From assembly GCA_041906305.1 (NCBI GenBank), contig JAYRJL010000001.1, forward strand, positions 1,302,001 through 1,366,000: a stretch of DNA of 64,000 bases, in the 5' to 3' direction. The notes below the pieces were generated by a model that saw only the letters and a program-made list of their open reading frames with translations, was not told the DNA's origin and ran no database searches. The position numbers and the translations under genes are program-made. Of the stretch, positions 51,769 through 60,381 are shown in pieces (position 1 is the stretch's first letter; each line of letters opens with the position of its first letter). The DNA is from SHVZ01 sp041906305 (GTDB lineage: Bacteria; Pseudomonadota; Alphaproteobacteria; SHVZ01).

Positions 51769-52452
51769 GTGGCGTCCGCCGAAACTCAAGCCCAGCCCGG
51801 CCCGACCTTCATCGTCGCCGACGACCATCCGATGGTGCGCGACGCATTGAAGACGGCGCTCCGCCAGAGCTTCGATGGCGCGCGGATCGACACCGCCGCC
51901 TCGATGACCGAGGCGATGGCGCTGCTCGAGCGCGAGCCGGAGATCGACGCCCTCCTGCTCGACCTGGACATGCCGGGAATGGACGGGCTGACGGGCCTGG
52001 CGACCGTGCGCGCCACCTATCCGTCGGTGCCGATCGTCGTCGTCTCGGCGACCCGCGACGGACGGGTGATGCGCCGGGTCATGGATCTCGGCGCCTCGGC
52101 CTTCATGCCGAAGTCCGCGTCGCTCGAGTCGATCGCCACGGTGGTGAAGTCGGTGCTCGACGGCGAGGTGCTGATGCCGCCGGAGGCCGAGGCCGCCGGG
52201 GACGACGAGGAAGGTGCCGACTTCGCCCGCCGCGCCGCGCAGCTCACGCCGCAGCAGTGGCGCGTGCTGGCGCTGATGGCGCAGGGGCGGCTCAACAAGC
52301 AGATCGCCTACGAGCTCTCGGTCGGCGAACCGACTGTGAAAGCGCATGTGACGACGATCCTGAGGAAACTCGGCGTTCGCTCGCGCACCCAGGCGGTGAT
52401 CCTCGCCCGCCATCTGGCACTCGACCCGGCGAAGGAACCCGTCAAGCCCTGA
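51769..52452 (+). CDS. LuxR/NarL-family response regulator
   Basis: Response regulator of 227 aa. The receiver has VADDHPMVRD, Asp65 in ALLLDLDMPGMDG and the conserved Lys in FMPKSAS. The C-terminal LuxR helix-turn-helix is LTPQQWRVLALMAQGRLNKQIAYELSV with VKAHVTTILRKLGVRSRTQAV. The GTG start is the only suitable codon. It converges on the symporter-linked hybrid kinase with 6 nt between stops; a kinase-regulator pair in this arrangement is common for the CbrA/NahK class and its partner, so it is probably the target. Confidence 0.9.
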   Translation: MASAETQAQPGPTFIVADDHPMVRDALKTALRQSFDGARIDTAASMTEAMALLEREPEIDALLLDLDMPGMDGLTGLATVRATYPSVPIVVVSATRDGRVMRRVMDLGASAFMPKSASLESIATVVKSVLDGEVLMPPEAEAAGDDEEGADFARRAAQLTPQQWRVLALMAQGRLNKQIAYELSVGEPTVKAHVTTILRKLGVRSRTQAVILARHLALDPAKEPVKP

Positions 52453-52458
52453 GCGAGA

Positions 52459-55400
52459 TCAGGCCCTGAGGGCAAAGGGCTGGTTGCGTCCGCGGCCGCG
52501 CAGCAGGGCGCGGAGCGCCGCGGGCTTGACCGGCTTCAGCAGAAGGTCGACGCGCTGGTCGCGCGCCCGTGCCCGCAATGCCGGATCGCGGTCGGCCGTG
52601 ATCAGGGCGGCGGCGATGTCGGCGCCCCATTCCAGGCGAACCCGCTCGATGATGCTGAGCCCATCCGGCCCGGCGCCGAGATGGTAGTCGACGACCAGGA
52701 GGTCAGGCGCGCGCTCTTCTTCCGCGAGCGCGGCCAGCGCTTCATCCGGCCCAGGCACCGCGATCACGCGGCAGCCCCAGCCGCCGAGCAAGGTAGCCAT
52801 CGCGTCGCGCACCTGCGCCTCGTCGTCGATGCAGAGGACGAAGGCTCCGGTATCCAGCGCCGGCAGGATCGGCTGGACCGGCTTCGGCGCCGGCCGGACC
52901 GCGGTGGCGGCGGCCAGGGGCACAGTGACAGAGAAAACCGAGCCGCGTCCGGCTGTGGAGCGCAGCGACACCTTGTGGCCCAGCATGCGTGTGATGCGCT
53001 CGACGATGGCGAGCCCCAGGCCGAGGCCGCGGCCTTCGCCGCGATCGACGGCGGCTGGATGGAGACGGACGAATTCCTGGAAGACGAGTTCGCGCTTGTC
53101 CTCGGGAATGCCGGGACCGTTGTCCCAGACCTCGATTCGGAGCGTCTTGCCGACGCGACGGCAGCCAAGGACGACGCGTGGCTTCCGGTCGTCGCCGCCG
53201 CCGTAGCGGAGTGCGTTGGAAACGAAGTTCTGCAGGATGCGGCGGAGCAGCGCCGGATCGGTCGCGATCGTCGCCGAGGAAGGGACCACGCGAAAGACGG
53301 CGCCGCTCTTGGATGCGATCGGCACGAAGGCGGCGGCCAGGGAATCGAGCAGCGGCTGCAGCGCGAAGGCGCGCATGTCGGGCTTCAAGGCACCCGCATC
53401 GAGCTTCGAGATGTCGAGGAGCGCATCGAGCAGCGCCTCGACCGCTCCTAGGCCCTGGTCGATCTTGGTTGCGAGGTCGTTGCCGGGCTGGCGGTCGGCG
53501 AGCGCGGCGGTGAACAGCCGCGCGGCATGCAGCGGCTGCAGCAGGTCGTGGCTCGCGGCGGCGATGAACCGTGTCTTGCCGAGGTTGGCCGCCTCGGCCT
53601 CCGCACGGCTGCGCTCGAGCTCGGCGGTGCGCTCGGCGACACGCAGTTCCAGCGTCTCCTTCGACTGGCGCAGCACCGCCTCGGCGGCGCGCGCCTGGGT
53701 CGTGTCCTGGTAGAGGAGGAAGAAGCCGATGACGGCGCCGGCCTCGTCGAAGTGCGGGATGTATGTCCCCTGTGCAACCTCGACATTGGCATCGTTGGTC
53801 GGGAATTCGATCTCGAAGGTCTGGTGCTCGCCGCGCAGCACGCCGTCGATGTGCGGCTTGAGTCGGCGATAGCGCTCCTCGCCGATGACCTCGACGATGG
53901 TACGGCCCTCGGCCTCGACCGGGGTCAGGTTGAGCGCGGCCTGATAGAGGCGGTTGGTGAAGCGGTAGCGCTCGTCGCGGTCGATGTAGGCGATCAGAAC
54001 CGGCACGTTGTCGGTATAGATGCGGATGCGTCGCTCGCTGTCGCGCAACGCCTCGGCGGCGCGCACGCGCGCGGTCACGTCATGGCAGGTGGCGACGAAG
54101 CCGCCGCCCGGCAGCGGGTCGAGCCGGATCTCGATCACGCTCGCATTCGGCCCCCGGCGTTCGAGAACCTGCGAGGTTTCCGGTCGCTTCAGCACCTCGG
54201 CGAGCGTGCCGGCTTCGGCGCCGACGGTGACGGTGTCGGGGTCGAGGCCGAGAAGGGCCGGGAAGCGCTCGTTCCAGATCTCGAGCCTGCTGTCGCGGTC
54301 GAAGGCGGCGATGCCCAGGCCTGCATGGTCGAGTGCGTTCCGGAGGATGTCCGAACTGTAGCGGATCGCCTCCGATGCCTCGTCGAGCATCGCCCGTGCG
54401 GCGCGGGGCGAGATGAGCCGGCGGCGCTCGACCGCGGCCATGATGACGCGGGCCGACGCGGCGCCGATCGTGCCGGACAGGAGCCGCTCGGCCAGGGCCA
54501 GTGCCGCCGGCAAGGTCATGCCGCGGTCGGCGAAGGCGCGTTCGGCGCGCTCGGCGCCGAGGAAGCGGGCGACGAGATCGCGAAGCTCGGCAATCCGGGA
54601 GGAGACGTCGCCGCCGGCATGGGCGAGTCTGGGCGCCTCTGCGCCGAGGACGAAGGAGTCGGCCTGTTCCGCGTCGCGCTGCCTCGCCGGCACCAGCAGC
54701 GAGCCGATGATCAGCAGCAGCGTGTTGACGGTGATGCCGACGAAGAATCCCTGGCCGATCGGGTCGAGCGAGTCGAACGGCGCAGGCAGCAGTTGCGCGA
54801 GCGGAGTCGCAAGCTCGGCACCGCGCGCCTGCCGCAACGACGGGATCAAAAGCGCATAAAGCCAGATGGCGAAGCCGCCGGCCATGCCGGCGACGACGCC
54901 GAAGCGGTTCGCCCGGCGCCAGTAGAGCCCGAGGATCAGCCCGGGCATGAAGTTGGCGACGGCCGAGAACGAAATCATGCCGATGGAGGCAAGCGGAAGG
55001 ATGCCGGCGATGATCTTGTGATAGGCGTAGCCGGCGAGCACGATCACCAGCACGGCGGCGCGCCGCACCAGAAGCACGAGCGGACCCAGGTCGCCCTGCG
55101 CGGCCGCGCGTCGTCGCAGCAGCAGCGGCATCACCAGCTCGTTGCCGATCATGCCCGAGAGCGCCATGCAGGCGACGATCACCATCGAGGTCGCCGCGGA
55201 CAGGCCGCCGATGAAGACGAGCAGCGAAAGCCAGGGCTCGCTTTGGGAGAGCGGCAGCGTCAGCACGAACAGGTCGGGATTGGCGACTCTCGGCAGCAGC
55301 AGGAGGCCACCGGCCGCAATGGGCACCACGAACAGGTTGATGGCGACGAGATAGGCGGGGAATAGCCAGCGTGCGGTCTTCAGGCTTCCCGGATGATCGT

Positions 55401-56262
55401 GCTCGACCACGGCGACGTGGAACTGGCGCGGCAGGCAAAGGAAGGCGCTGGCGGCAAGCAGCGTCGTCATCACCCAGGAAAGGCTCGACGCGCTTCCCTG
55501 CAGCCGTTCGCCGACGTCTGCCGCCTCGGTGATGCGCGTCAGGAGGTCGCCTGGCCCGTCGAACAACCAGAATATGACGAAGGGACCGACCGCCAGCAGC
55601 GCCACCAGCTTGACCACGGATTCGAAGGCGATCGCCAGCATCATGCCGCGGTGCTGCTCGGCCGCCTGGACGTGGCGGACGCCGAACAGGATCGTGAAGA
55701 TCGCCATCAGTGCGGCGACGATGAAGGAGGTATCGGCGAGCGGCGAGGCGCCGGCGCCGGAGAAGCTGGGGCCGGCAATGGCGCTGAAGCTCGAAGAGAC
55801 CGCCTGGAGCTGGAGCGCGATGTAGGGAAGCGCGCCGACCGAGGCGATCAGGGTGGCGCTGACCGCGACCGCGCGGCTCTTGCCGTAGCGGGATCCGAGG
55901 AAGTCGGCGATCGATGTGACATTGTGACGCTTCGCGGTCGTGATGATCTTCCGCAGCATCGGGTAGCCCGCGAGCACCACCAGCACCGGGCCGACATAGA
56001 TCAGGATGAAGTCGGGGCCCGAGGTCGCGGCACGTCCGACCGCGCCGTAGAAGGTCCAGGATGTGCAGTAGATCGCGAGCGAGAGTCCGTACACGATCGG
56101 TCCCAGGCGGCTCGACGACCAGGCGCGCGCATGGCGGTCGCCGACATAGGCGACGGCGAAAAGGATGCCGAGATAGGCCAGCGACAGGCCGAGGACGACG
56201 GTCTCGTGAAGCAGCGGGTCCCCCTCAAGCCCCCCGTGCTTTCGCATGGAGGGCTCAGCCAT
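52459..56262 (-). CDS. Sodium/solute-symporter-linked hybrid histidine kinase (CbrA/NahK-like)
   Basis: Large membrane sensor of 1267 aa. Residues 20 to about 540 form an SSS (PutP-like) region with about 13 helices, for example FILIYVGPVLVVLAG and IIAGILPLASIGMISFSAVANFMPG. Two PAS domains follow (about 640-760 and 775-880), then HisKA with His905 in IAAASHDLLQPLHAARLF, HATPase with DNGPGIPEDK and GLGLGLAIVERI, and a C-terminal REC with CIDDEAQVRDAM and Asp in LLVVDYHLG. Such proteins sense or carry nutrients and signal to a regulator. It converges on the LuxR regulator gene. Confidence 0.93.
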   Translation of the reverse strand: MAEPSMRKHGGLEGDPLLHETVVLGLSLAYLGILFAVAYVGDRHARAWSSSRLGPIVYGLSLAIYCTSWTFYGAVGRAATSGPDFILIYVGPVLVVLAGYPMLRKIITTAKRHNVTSIADFLGSRYGKSRAVAVSATLIASVGALPYIALQLQAVSSSFSAIAGPSFSGAGASPLADTSFIVAALMAIFTILFGVRHVQAAEQHRGMMLAIAFESVVKLVALLAVGPFVIFWLFDGPGDLLTRITEAADVGERLQGSASSLSWVMTTLLAASAFLCLPRQFHVAVVEHDHPGSLKTARWLFPAYLVAINLFVVPIAAGGLLLLPRVANPDLFVLTLPLSQSEPWLSLLVFIGGLSAATSMVIVACMALSGMIGNELVMPLLLRRRAAAQGDLGPLVLLVRRAAVLVIVLAGYAYHKIIAGILPLASIGMISFSAVANFMPGLILGLYWRRANRFGVVAGMAGGFAIWLYALLIPSLRQARGAELATPLAQLLPAPFDSLDPIGQGFFVGITVNTLLLIIGSLLVPARQRDAEQADSFVLGAEAPRLAHAGGDVSSRIAELRDLVARFLGAERAERAFADRGMTLPAALALAERLLSGTIGAASARVIMAAVERRRLISPRAARAMLDEASEAIRYSSDILRNALDHAGLGIAAFDRDSRLEIWNERFPALLGLDPDTVTVGAEAGTLAEVLKRPETSQVLERRGPNASVIEIRLDPLPGGGFVATCHDVTARVRAAEALRDSERRIRIYTDNVPVLIAYIDRDERYRFTNRLYQAALNLTPVEAEGRTIVEVIGEERYRRLKPHIDGVLRGEHQTFEIEFPTNDANVEVAQGTYIPHFDEAGAVIGFFLLYQDTTQARAAEAVLRQSKETLELRVAERTAELERSRAEAEAANLGKTRFIAAASHDLLQPLHAARLFTAALADRQPGNDLATKIDQGLGAVEALLDALLDISKLDAGALKPDMRAFALQPLLDSLAAAFVPIASKSGAVFRVVPSSATIATDPALLRRILQNFVSNALRYGGGDDRKPRVVLGCRRVGKTLRIEVWDNGPGIPEDKRELVFQEFVRLHPAAVDRGEGRGLGLGLAIVERITRMLGHKVSLRSTAGRGSVFSVTVPLAAATAVRPAPKPVQPILPALDTGAFVLCIDDEAQVRDAMATLLGGWGCRVIAVPGPDEALAALAEEERAPDLLVVDYHLGAGPDGLSIIERVRLEWGADIAAALITADRDPALRARARDQRVDLLLKPVKPAALRALLRGRGRNQPFALRA

Positions 56263-56336
56263 TAAGCCGGCTTCGCGCGCCCCTGTCCACGCTCGCGGCC
56301 CCTCGGGTAAGCTGATGCGATGAAAAGAGGTGCGAA

Positions 56337-57962
56337 ATGAAGGACGCGGCGACCCGCGCGAGCCTCGGCAGCTTCGACTACGTGATCGTCGGCGCCGGCT
56401 CGGCCGGCTGCGTGCTGGCGAACCGGCTCTCGGCCGATCCCACCGTTTCGGTGGCGCTGCTGGAGGCGGGAGGGCGCGACAACTATCTCTGGATCCACGT
56501 GCCCGTCGGGTACCTCTACACCCAGAACAATCCCGAGACCGATTGGTGCCTGAAGACCGAGGCGGAGCCGGGGCTCAACGGCCGCGCGCTCAACTATCCG
56601 CGTGGGCGGGTGCTCGGCGGGTGCTCGGCGATCAACGGCATGATCTACATGCGTGGCCAGGCGCGCGACTACGACCGCTGGCGCCAGCTCGGCAATGCCG
56701 GCTGGGCCTGGGAGGACGTGCTTCCCTATTTCAAGCGCTCGCAGCACCAGATGCGCGGCGCGGACGATCATCACGGCGAGGGCGGCGAGTGGATCGTCGA
56801 CGAGATGCGGCTTTCCTGGGAGATCCTGGATGCTTTCCGCGATGCCGCCGCGGAGGTCGGCATCCCGAAGACCACCGACTTCAATCGAGGCGACAACGAG
56901 GGCTGCGGCTATTTCCAGGTCAACCAGCGTCGCGGCGTTCGCCTGAGTACGGCTCAGGCGTTCCTCAAGCCGGTCAGGAACCGCGCCAACCTCAAGGTCT
57001 TCACCCATGCCGAGGCTGAAAGCCTTCTGCTGAAGGGCGGCCGCGCCGCCGGCGTCGCGTTGCGGCATCGCGGCATCCCGATGCGGATCGAGGCCAGGGG
57101 AGAAGTCATTCTTTCGGCCGGCGCGATCGGTTCTCCGCAACTCCTCCAGGTCTCCGGAATCGGACCCGGTACGGTGCTCGCAGAGAACGGAATCGCCGTC
57201 GCGCACGAGCTTCCCGGCGTCGGTGAGAACCTGCAGGACCATCTGCAGCTTCGTCTTGCCTTCAAGGTCAGCAATACCGCGACGCTGAACGAGCGCGCCG
57301 GAAGCCTCCTCGGGCGCATCGGGATGGCGTTCGAGTACGCGCTTTTCCGGCGAGGGCCGCTCACCATGGCACCAAGCCAGCTCGGCGGTTTCGCCAAGAG
57401 CGATCCGGCGCTCGAGACCGCGAACCTCGAGTATCACGTCCAGCCACTGAGCCTGGAGCGCTTCGGCGAGCCGCTTCATCCGTTCCCGGCCTTCACCGCC
57501 TCGGTGTGCAATCTGCGGCCGGAGAGTCGCGGTCATGTACGCATCCGCGATGCCGATGCGCGCACGCCGCCGGCGATCCGGCCGAACTACCTGTCGACTG
57601 ACGGCGACAGGCGCGTCGCGGTCGAGGCGATCCGGCTCACCCGTCGGATCGCCGCGGCGAAGGCGCTCTCCCGCTTCTCGCCGGAGGAATTCAAGCCGGG
57701 GCCACGGCTTCAGTCGGACGAGGACCTCGCGAAGGCGGCTGGCGACATCGGCACCACGATCTTCCATCCGGTCGGCACCTGCCGGATGGGCTCCGACGGG
57801 ATGGCGGTCGTCGACGAGCGGCTGCGCCTGCATGGCGTTGCCGGGCTCCGCGTCGTGGATGCCTCGGTAATGCCGACGATCACCTCGGGCAACACCAACG
57901 CGCCGACGATGATGATCGCGGAAAAAGCCGCCGACATGATCGAGGCGGATCGACGGGCCTAG
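56337..57962 (+). CDS. GMC-family FAD oxidoreductase (choline dehydrogenase-like)
   Basis: Flavoprotein alcohol dehydrogenase of 541 aa. GAGSAGCVLANRLS at about 19-32 is the FAD-binding motif. GGCSAINGMIYMRG and LSAGAIGSPQLLQVSGIGP are the two GMC signature patterns. The catalytic His is in FHPVGTCRMG and the Asn in TSGNTNAPTMMIAEKAAD. This resembles choline or alcohol dehydrogenases, but no betB or betI is nearby, so the substrate is unknown. It starts 74 nt from the divergent hybrid kinase start. Confidence 0.93.
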   Translation: MKDAATRASLGSFDYVIVGAGSAGCVLANRLSADPTVSVALLEAGGRDNYLWIHVPVGYLYTQNNPETDWCLKTEAEPGLNGRALNYPRGRVLGGCSAINGMIYMRGQARDYDRWRQLGNAGWAWEDVLPYFKRSQHQMRGADDHHGEGGEWIVDEMRLSWEILDAFRDAAAEVGIPKTTDFNRGDNEGCGYFQVNQRRGVRLSTAQAFLKPVRNRANLKVFTHAEAESLLLKGGRAAGVALRHRGIPMRIEARGEVILSAGAIGSPQLLQVSGIGPGTVLAENGIAVAHELPGVGENLQDHLQLRLAFKVSNTATLNERAGSLLGRIGMAFEYALFRRGPLTMAPSQLGGFAKSDPALETANLEYHVQPLSLERFGEPLHPFPAFTASVCNLRPESRGHVRIRDADARTPPAIRPNYLSTDGDRRVAVEAIRLTRRIAAAKALSRFSPEEFKPGPRLQSDEDLAKAAGDIGTTIFHPVGTCRMGSDGMAVVDERLRLHGVAGLRVVDASVMPTITSGNTNAPTMMIAEKAADMIEADRRA

Positions 57963-57991
57963 GGCCGCGACGTTCCGCCGCTTGCGGCCTT
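57961..57991 (+). terminator. Weak terminator-like hairpin after the GMC oxidoreductase
   Basis: GGCCGC (57963-57968) and GCGGCC (57984-57989) form a six-pair stem extended by AG/TT, followed by only a short T-rich stretch (TTCT). It could end the GMC transcript ahead of the riboswitch. Confidence 0.35.
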
Positions 57992-58014
57992 CTCGCTCCG
58001 TTGGTAATACCCCT

Positions 58015-58130
58015 ACAGTCATCGGGGAGTAGCCGCCCGCGTCTCAAGCGGGGCTCGCGTCAACAGACTTGGCCTTCGGCCATGGCGCGCGCGGCGGAGT
58101 TCGCTTGGCGAGACCTTTGGCATCGGTGCT
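58015..58130 (+). ncRNA. yybP-ykoY-type manganese riboswitch
   Basis: The leader of the GDT1-family gene contains the conserved blocks of this riboswitch in order: GGGGAGTAGC at 58024-58033, a small stem CCCGC/GCGGG (58036-58040 with 58048-58052), GTCAACAGAC at 58059-58068, and GGCGAGACC at 58107-58115. These blocks pack the Mn2+ binding site in known examples. The gene class downstream is one of the standard targets. The outer P1 stem is not obvious beyond GG/CC, which is the weak point. Expected action: manganese turns on the exporter gene. Confidence 0.8.
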
Positions 58131-58143
58131 CCGTCTCACGCAT

Positions 58144-58189
58144 GGGATCGGGCGGGCGCGCCGTGCCATCGGTTCATCTGCCCGATCCC
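58144..58189 (+). promoter_or_regulatory. Ten-pair inverted repeat between riboswitch and start codon
   Basis: GGGATCGGGC (58144-58153) and GCCCGATCCC (58180-58189) pair perfectly around a 26-nt loop, ending 14 nt before the ATG at 58204. There is no T run, so it is more likely a translation or antitermination switch than a terminator. Possibly the riboswitch's expression platform. Confidence 0.55.
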
Positions 58190-58203
58190 CGGATACTGCT
58201 TCG

Positions 58204-58770
58204 ATGGAAGCCTTCCTCGTTTCGCTCGGTGTCGTCGCCATCGCCGAGATCGGCGACAAGACCCAGCTTCTCGCCTTCGTGCTCGCTGCGCGCTTTCGCC
58301 GGCCGATTCCGATAATCGCGGGTATCGCCGCAGCGACCTTGCTCAACCATGCGATCGCCGGGTGGCTGGGAGTCTTCCTTTCCGGCTTCGCCGAAGCGCA
58401 TTGGCTCCGCTATCTGATCGGCGCCTCGTTCCTGCTCTTTGCTGCCTGGGCACTGGTTCCCGACAAGCTCGACGACGAAGGTCCGAAGACGACCGGCGCC
58501 GGCGCCTTTCTCGCCACCACCGTCTCTTTCTTCCTGGTCGAGATCGGAGACAAGACGCAGGTCGCGACCGTGGCGCTGGCGGCCGCGTACCAGTCGCTAG
58601 CGGCCGTGGTGCTCGGCACGAGCCTCGGACTTCTCCTGGTCAACATTCCGGCGGTGCTGATGGGCGAGGGGGCTGCGCGCCGCCTGCCGATGACCTGGAT
58701 CCGGCGGGGCGCCGCCGCCAGCTTCGCCGTGCTCGGCGTCGCGACGTTGATGGGCTGGATCGGCACGTGA
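58204..58770 (+). CDS. GDT1/TMEM165 family membrane protein, probable Mn2+ exporter
   Basis: Membrane protein of 188 aa with six helices in two repeats. Each repeat has the signature EIGDKT: residues 15-20 and 113-118. Bacterial relatives (MneA) export manganese, and eukaryotic TMEM165/Gdt1 moves Mn2+ or Ca2+. The ATG at 58204 was chosen because longer forms would pass through the riboswitch and the protein then starts with the first repeat as in relatives. The manganese riboswitch in its leader supports the same role. No strong ribosome site is seen (GGA ten bases upstream), fitting regulated translation. Confidence 0.9.
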   Translation: MEAFLVSLGVVAIAEIGDKTQLLAFVLAARFRRPIPIIAGIAAATLLNHAIAGWLGVFLSGFAEAHWLRYLIGASFLLFAAWALVPDKLDDEGPKTTGAGAFLATTVSFFLVEIGDKTQVATVALAAAYQSLAAVVLGTSLGLLLVNIPAVLMGEGAARRLPMTWIRRGAAASFAVLGVATLMGWIGT

Positions 58771-58776
58771 TCGGGT

Positions 58777-58806
58777 TTCGCATGTGCGTCCCGGGCGTCG
58801 TATAAC
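58777..58806 (+). promoter_or_regulatory. Possible promoter with TATAAC -10 before the TPR gene
   Basis: TATAAC at 58801-58806 is a good -10. A -35 of the kind TTCGCA lies at 58777-58782 (18 nt spacing), a weak match. The start would be near 58813, which is a GTG in the right frame, so the transcript may be leaderless. Confidence 0.4.
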
Positions 58807-58812
58807 GTGACC

Positions 58813-60381
58813 GTGGATACTCAACTCCGCTTGCACGCGGCGCTCGAGGATCATCGGGCATCTCGCCTTCCTCAGGCGATCGCCGGCTACCGCGACGTGT
58901 TGGCAAACGAGCGTGGAAACGCGACGGCCGAGGCGATGCTCGGCGTCGCGCTCATCCAGTCGGGAGTGCCCGGCGAAGGATTGAAGCACCTGCTTCGCGC
59001 GGTCGCGCTCGAACCTTCCGATGCGAGTCTTCTCGAAAATCTCGGCGCGTGCCTCGATCAGATGGGCATGCGGGTCGGGGCCGGATTCGTCTTCATGCGT
59101 TCCGCGGCAATCGCACTTGGTTCAGGCAGGACGCTCGCGGCGGCCGGCGCCTGCTTCTTTGCAGCGAAGGCTCTGCCTGGCGCCATCCGTTGTTTCCGCC
59201 GGGCGCTGGCGCTGTCGCCGGCCGAAGCGAAGTGGTGGGGCGTGGGCGGAGAGGCGGCTCTCGATTTCGGTCGTCCGGATGCGGCGATCGCGTGCTTCCG
59301 GCGATCGCTGACGCTCGGCTTCGACGATTCTCACGTGATCAATCGCCTGACGGACGCTCTCATGCGTCTCGATCGCTTCGAGCAGGCATCGAACCTTCTG
59401 GAGGTGGCCGCAGCGCGCCTGAGGGCGTCGCAATGGCATCGTCCGGAGCTCGCGGCGGGTGCTGGCGCCGCAAGCGGGTCGGACAGTTTCTTGATCACGT
59501 CGGAGCCGAAGCTGCGGCACGACATCCAGCAGTTCGAGTACCTGATCGAACGCGGCATCCTCCCGTCGACATTCCATGCCGAGATCGAGAAGTATCGCGC
59601 GCTGCTGGCGCAGTCGGCCGGGCGAGCCGTTGGCGGACCCTGCTACAGGATGACCGACGCCGAATGGAACTCCGTCGCGGACACCTACAATCGCATCGTG
59701 CATCTTCACCGCGCCCAGGTCTCCGGACCGAGCATGTTCGGCTCGGGAGTCGACTGGCAGGCCGCCGAAAGGCGCTACTTCGAGTCGGGCGCAGGCATCG
59801 TCGTCATCGACGACCTGTTCGCACCGGATGTGCTGGCCGAGATCCGGCGTGTTTGTCTCGAATCGACGATCTGGTTCGATGACCGCCACCTCGGAGGCTA
59901 TCTCGGCGCCATCCTGCGGCATGGGCTTTCCGATCCCGTCCTGCTCCGGATTTCGCGTGAGTTCGCCAAGCGCATGCCGTCGGTCTTCCGGCAGCATTCG
60001 CTCAAGCAGATGTGGGCCTACAAATACGACAGCCGGCTCGAAGGCACGGCGCTTCACGCCGACGCCGCCGCGGTCAACGTCAACTTCTGGATAACGCCGG
60101 ACGAGGCGAACCTGACGAAGGATCGCGGCGGGCTCGAGATCTATGATCGGCGCGCCCCGGCCGACTGGGAGTTCGCCAAGTACAACAACGATCAGGCCGC
60201 TATCGCCAGGTTCCTGGACGACAGCGGCGCCAACCGCGTGACGGTTCCCTACCGTTGCAATCGCGCGGTGATCTTCCATTCGGACCTGTTCCACCGCACC
60301 GACGACCTGCATTTCCGAGACGACTACGCGAGCCGCCGGATCAACATCACGATGCTGTTCGGCGATCGCGGCGACGACTGA
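58813..60381 (+). CDS. TPR protein with 2-oxoglutarate-Fe(II) oxygenase-like C-terminus
   Basis: Protein of 522 aa, two parts. The N-terminal 180 residues are tetratricopeptide repeats (for example EAMLGVALIQSGVPGEGLKHLLRAVALEP). The C-terminal part from about 330 has the pattern of 2OG-Fe(II) dioxygenases: His415 and Asp417 in LHADAAAVNVNFWI, a distal His at 489 or 494 in FHSDLFHRTDDL, and an Arg pair in SRRINITMLF. It may hydroxylate a protein or peptide held by the TPR region. I chose the GTG at 58813; one at 58807 lies inside the probable -10 element. The stop abuts that of the CCA enzyme. Confidence 0.8.
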   Translation: MDTQLRLHAALEDHRASRLPQAIAGYRDVLANERGNATAEAMLGVALIQSGVPGEGLKHLLRAVALEPSDASLLENLGACLDQMGMRVGAGFVFMRSAAIALGSGRTLAAAGACFFAAKALPGAIRCFRRALALSPAEAKWWGVGGEAALDFGRPDAAIACFRRSLTLGFDDSHVINRLTDALMRLDRFEQASNLLEVAAARLRASQWHRPELAAGAGAASGSDSFLITSEPKLRHDIQQFEYLIERGILPSTFHAEIEKYRALLAQSAGRAVGGPCYRMTDAEWNSVADTYNRIVHLHRAQVSGPSMFGSGVDWQAAERRYFESGAGIVVIDDLFAPDVLAEIRRVCLESTIWFDDRHLGGYLGAILRHGLSDPVLLRISREFAKRMPSVFRQHSLKQMWAYKYDSRLEGTALHADAAAVNVNFWITPDEANLTKDRGGLEIYDRRAPADWEFAKYNNDQAAIARFLDDSGANRVTVPYRCNRAVIFHSDLFHRTDDLHFRDDYASRRINITMLFGDRGDD

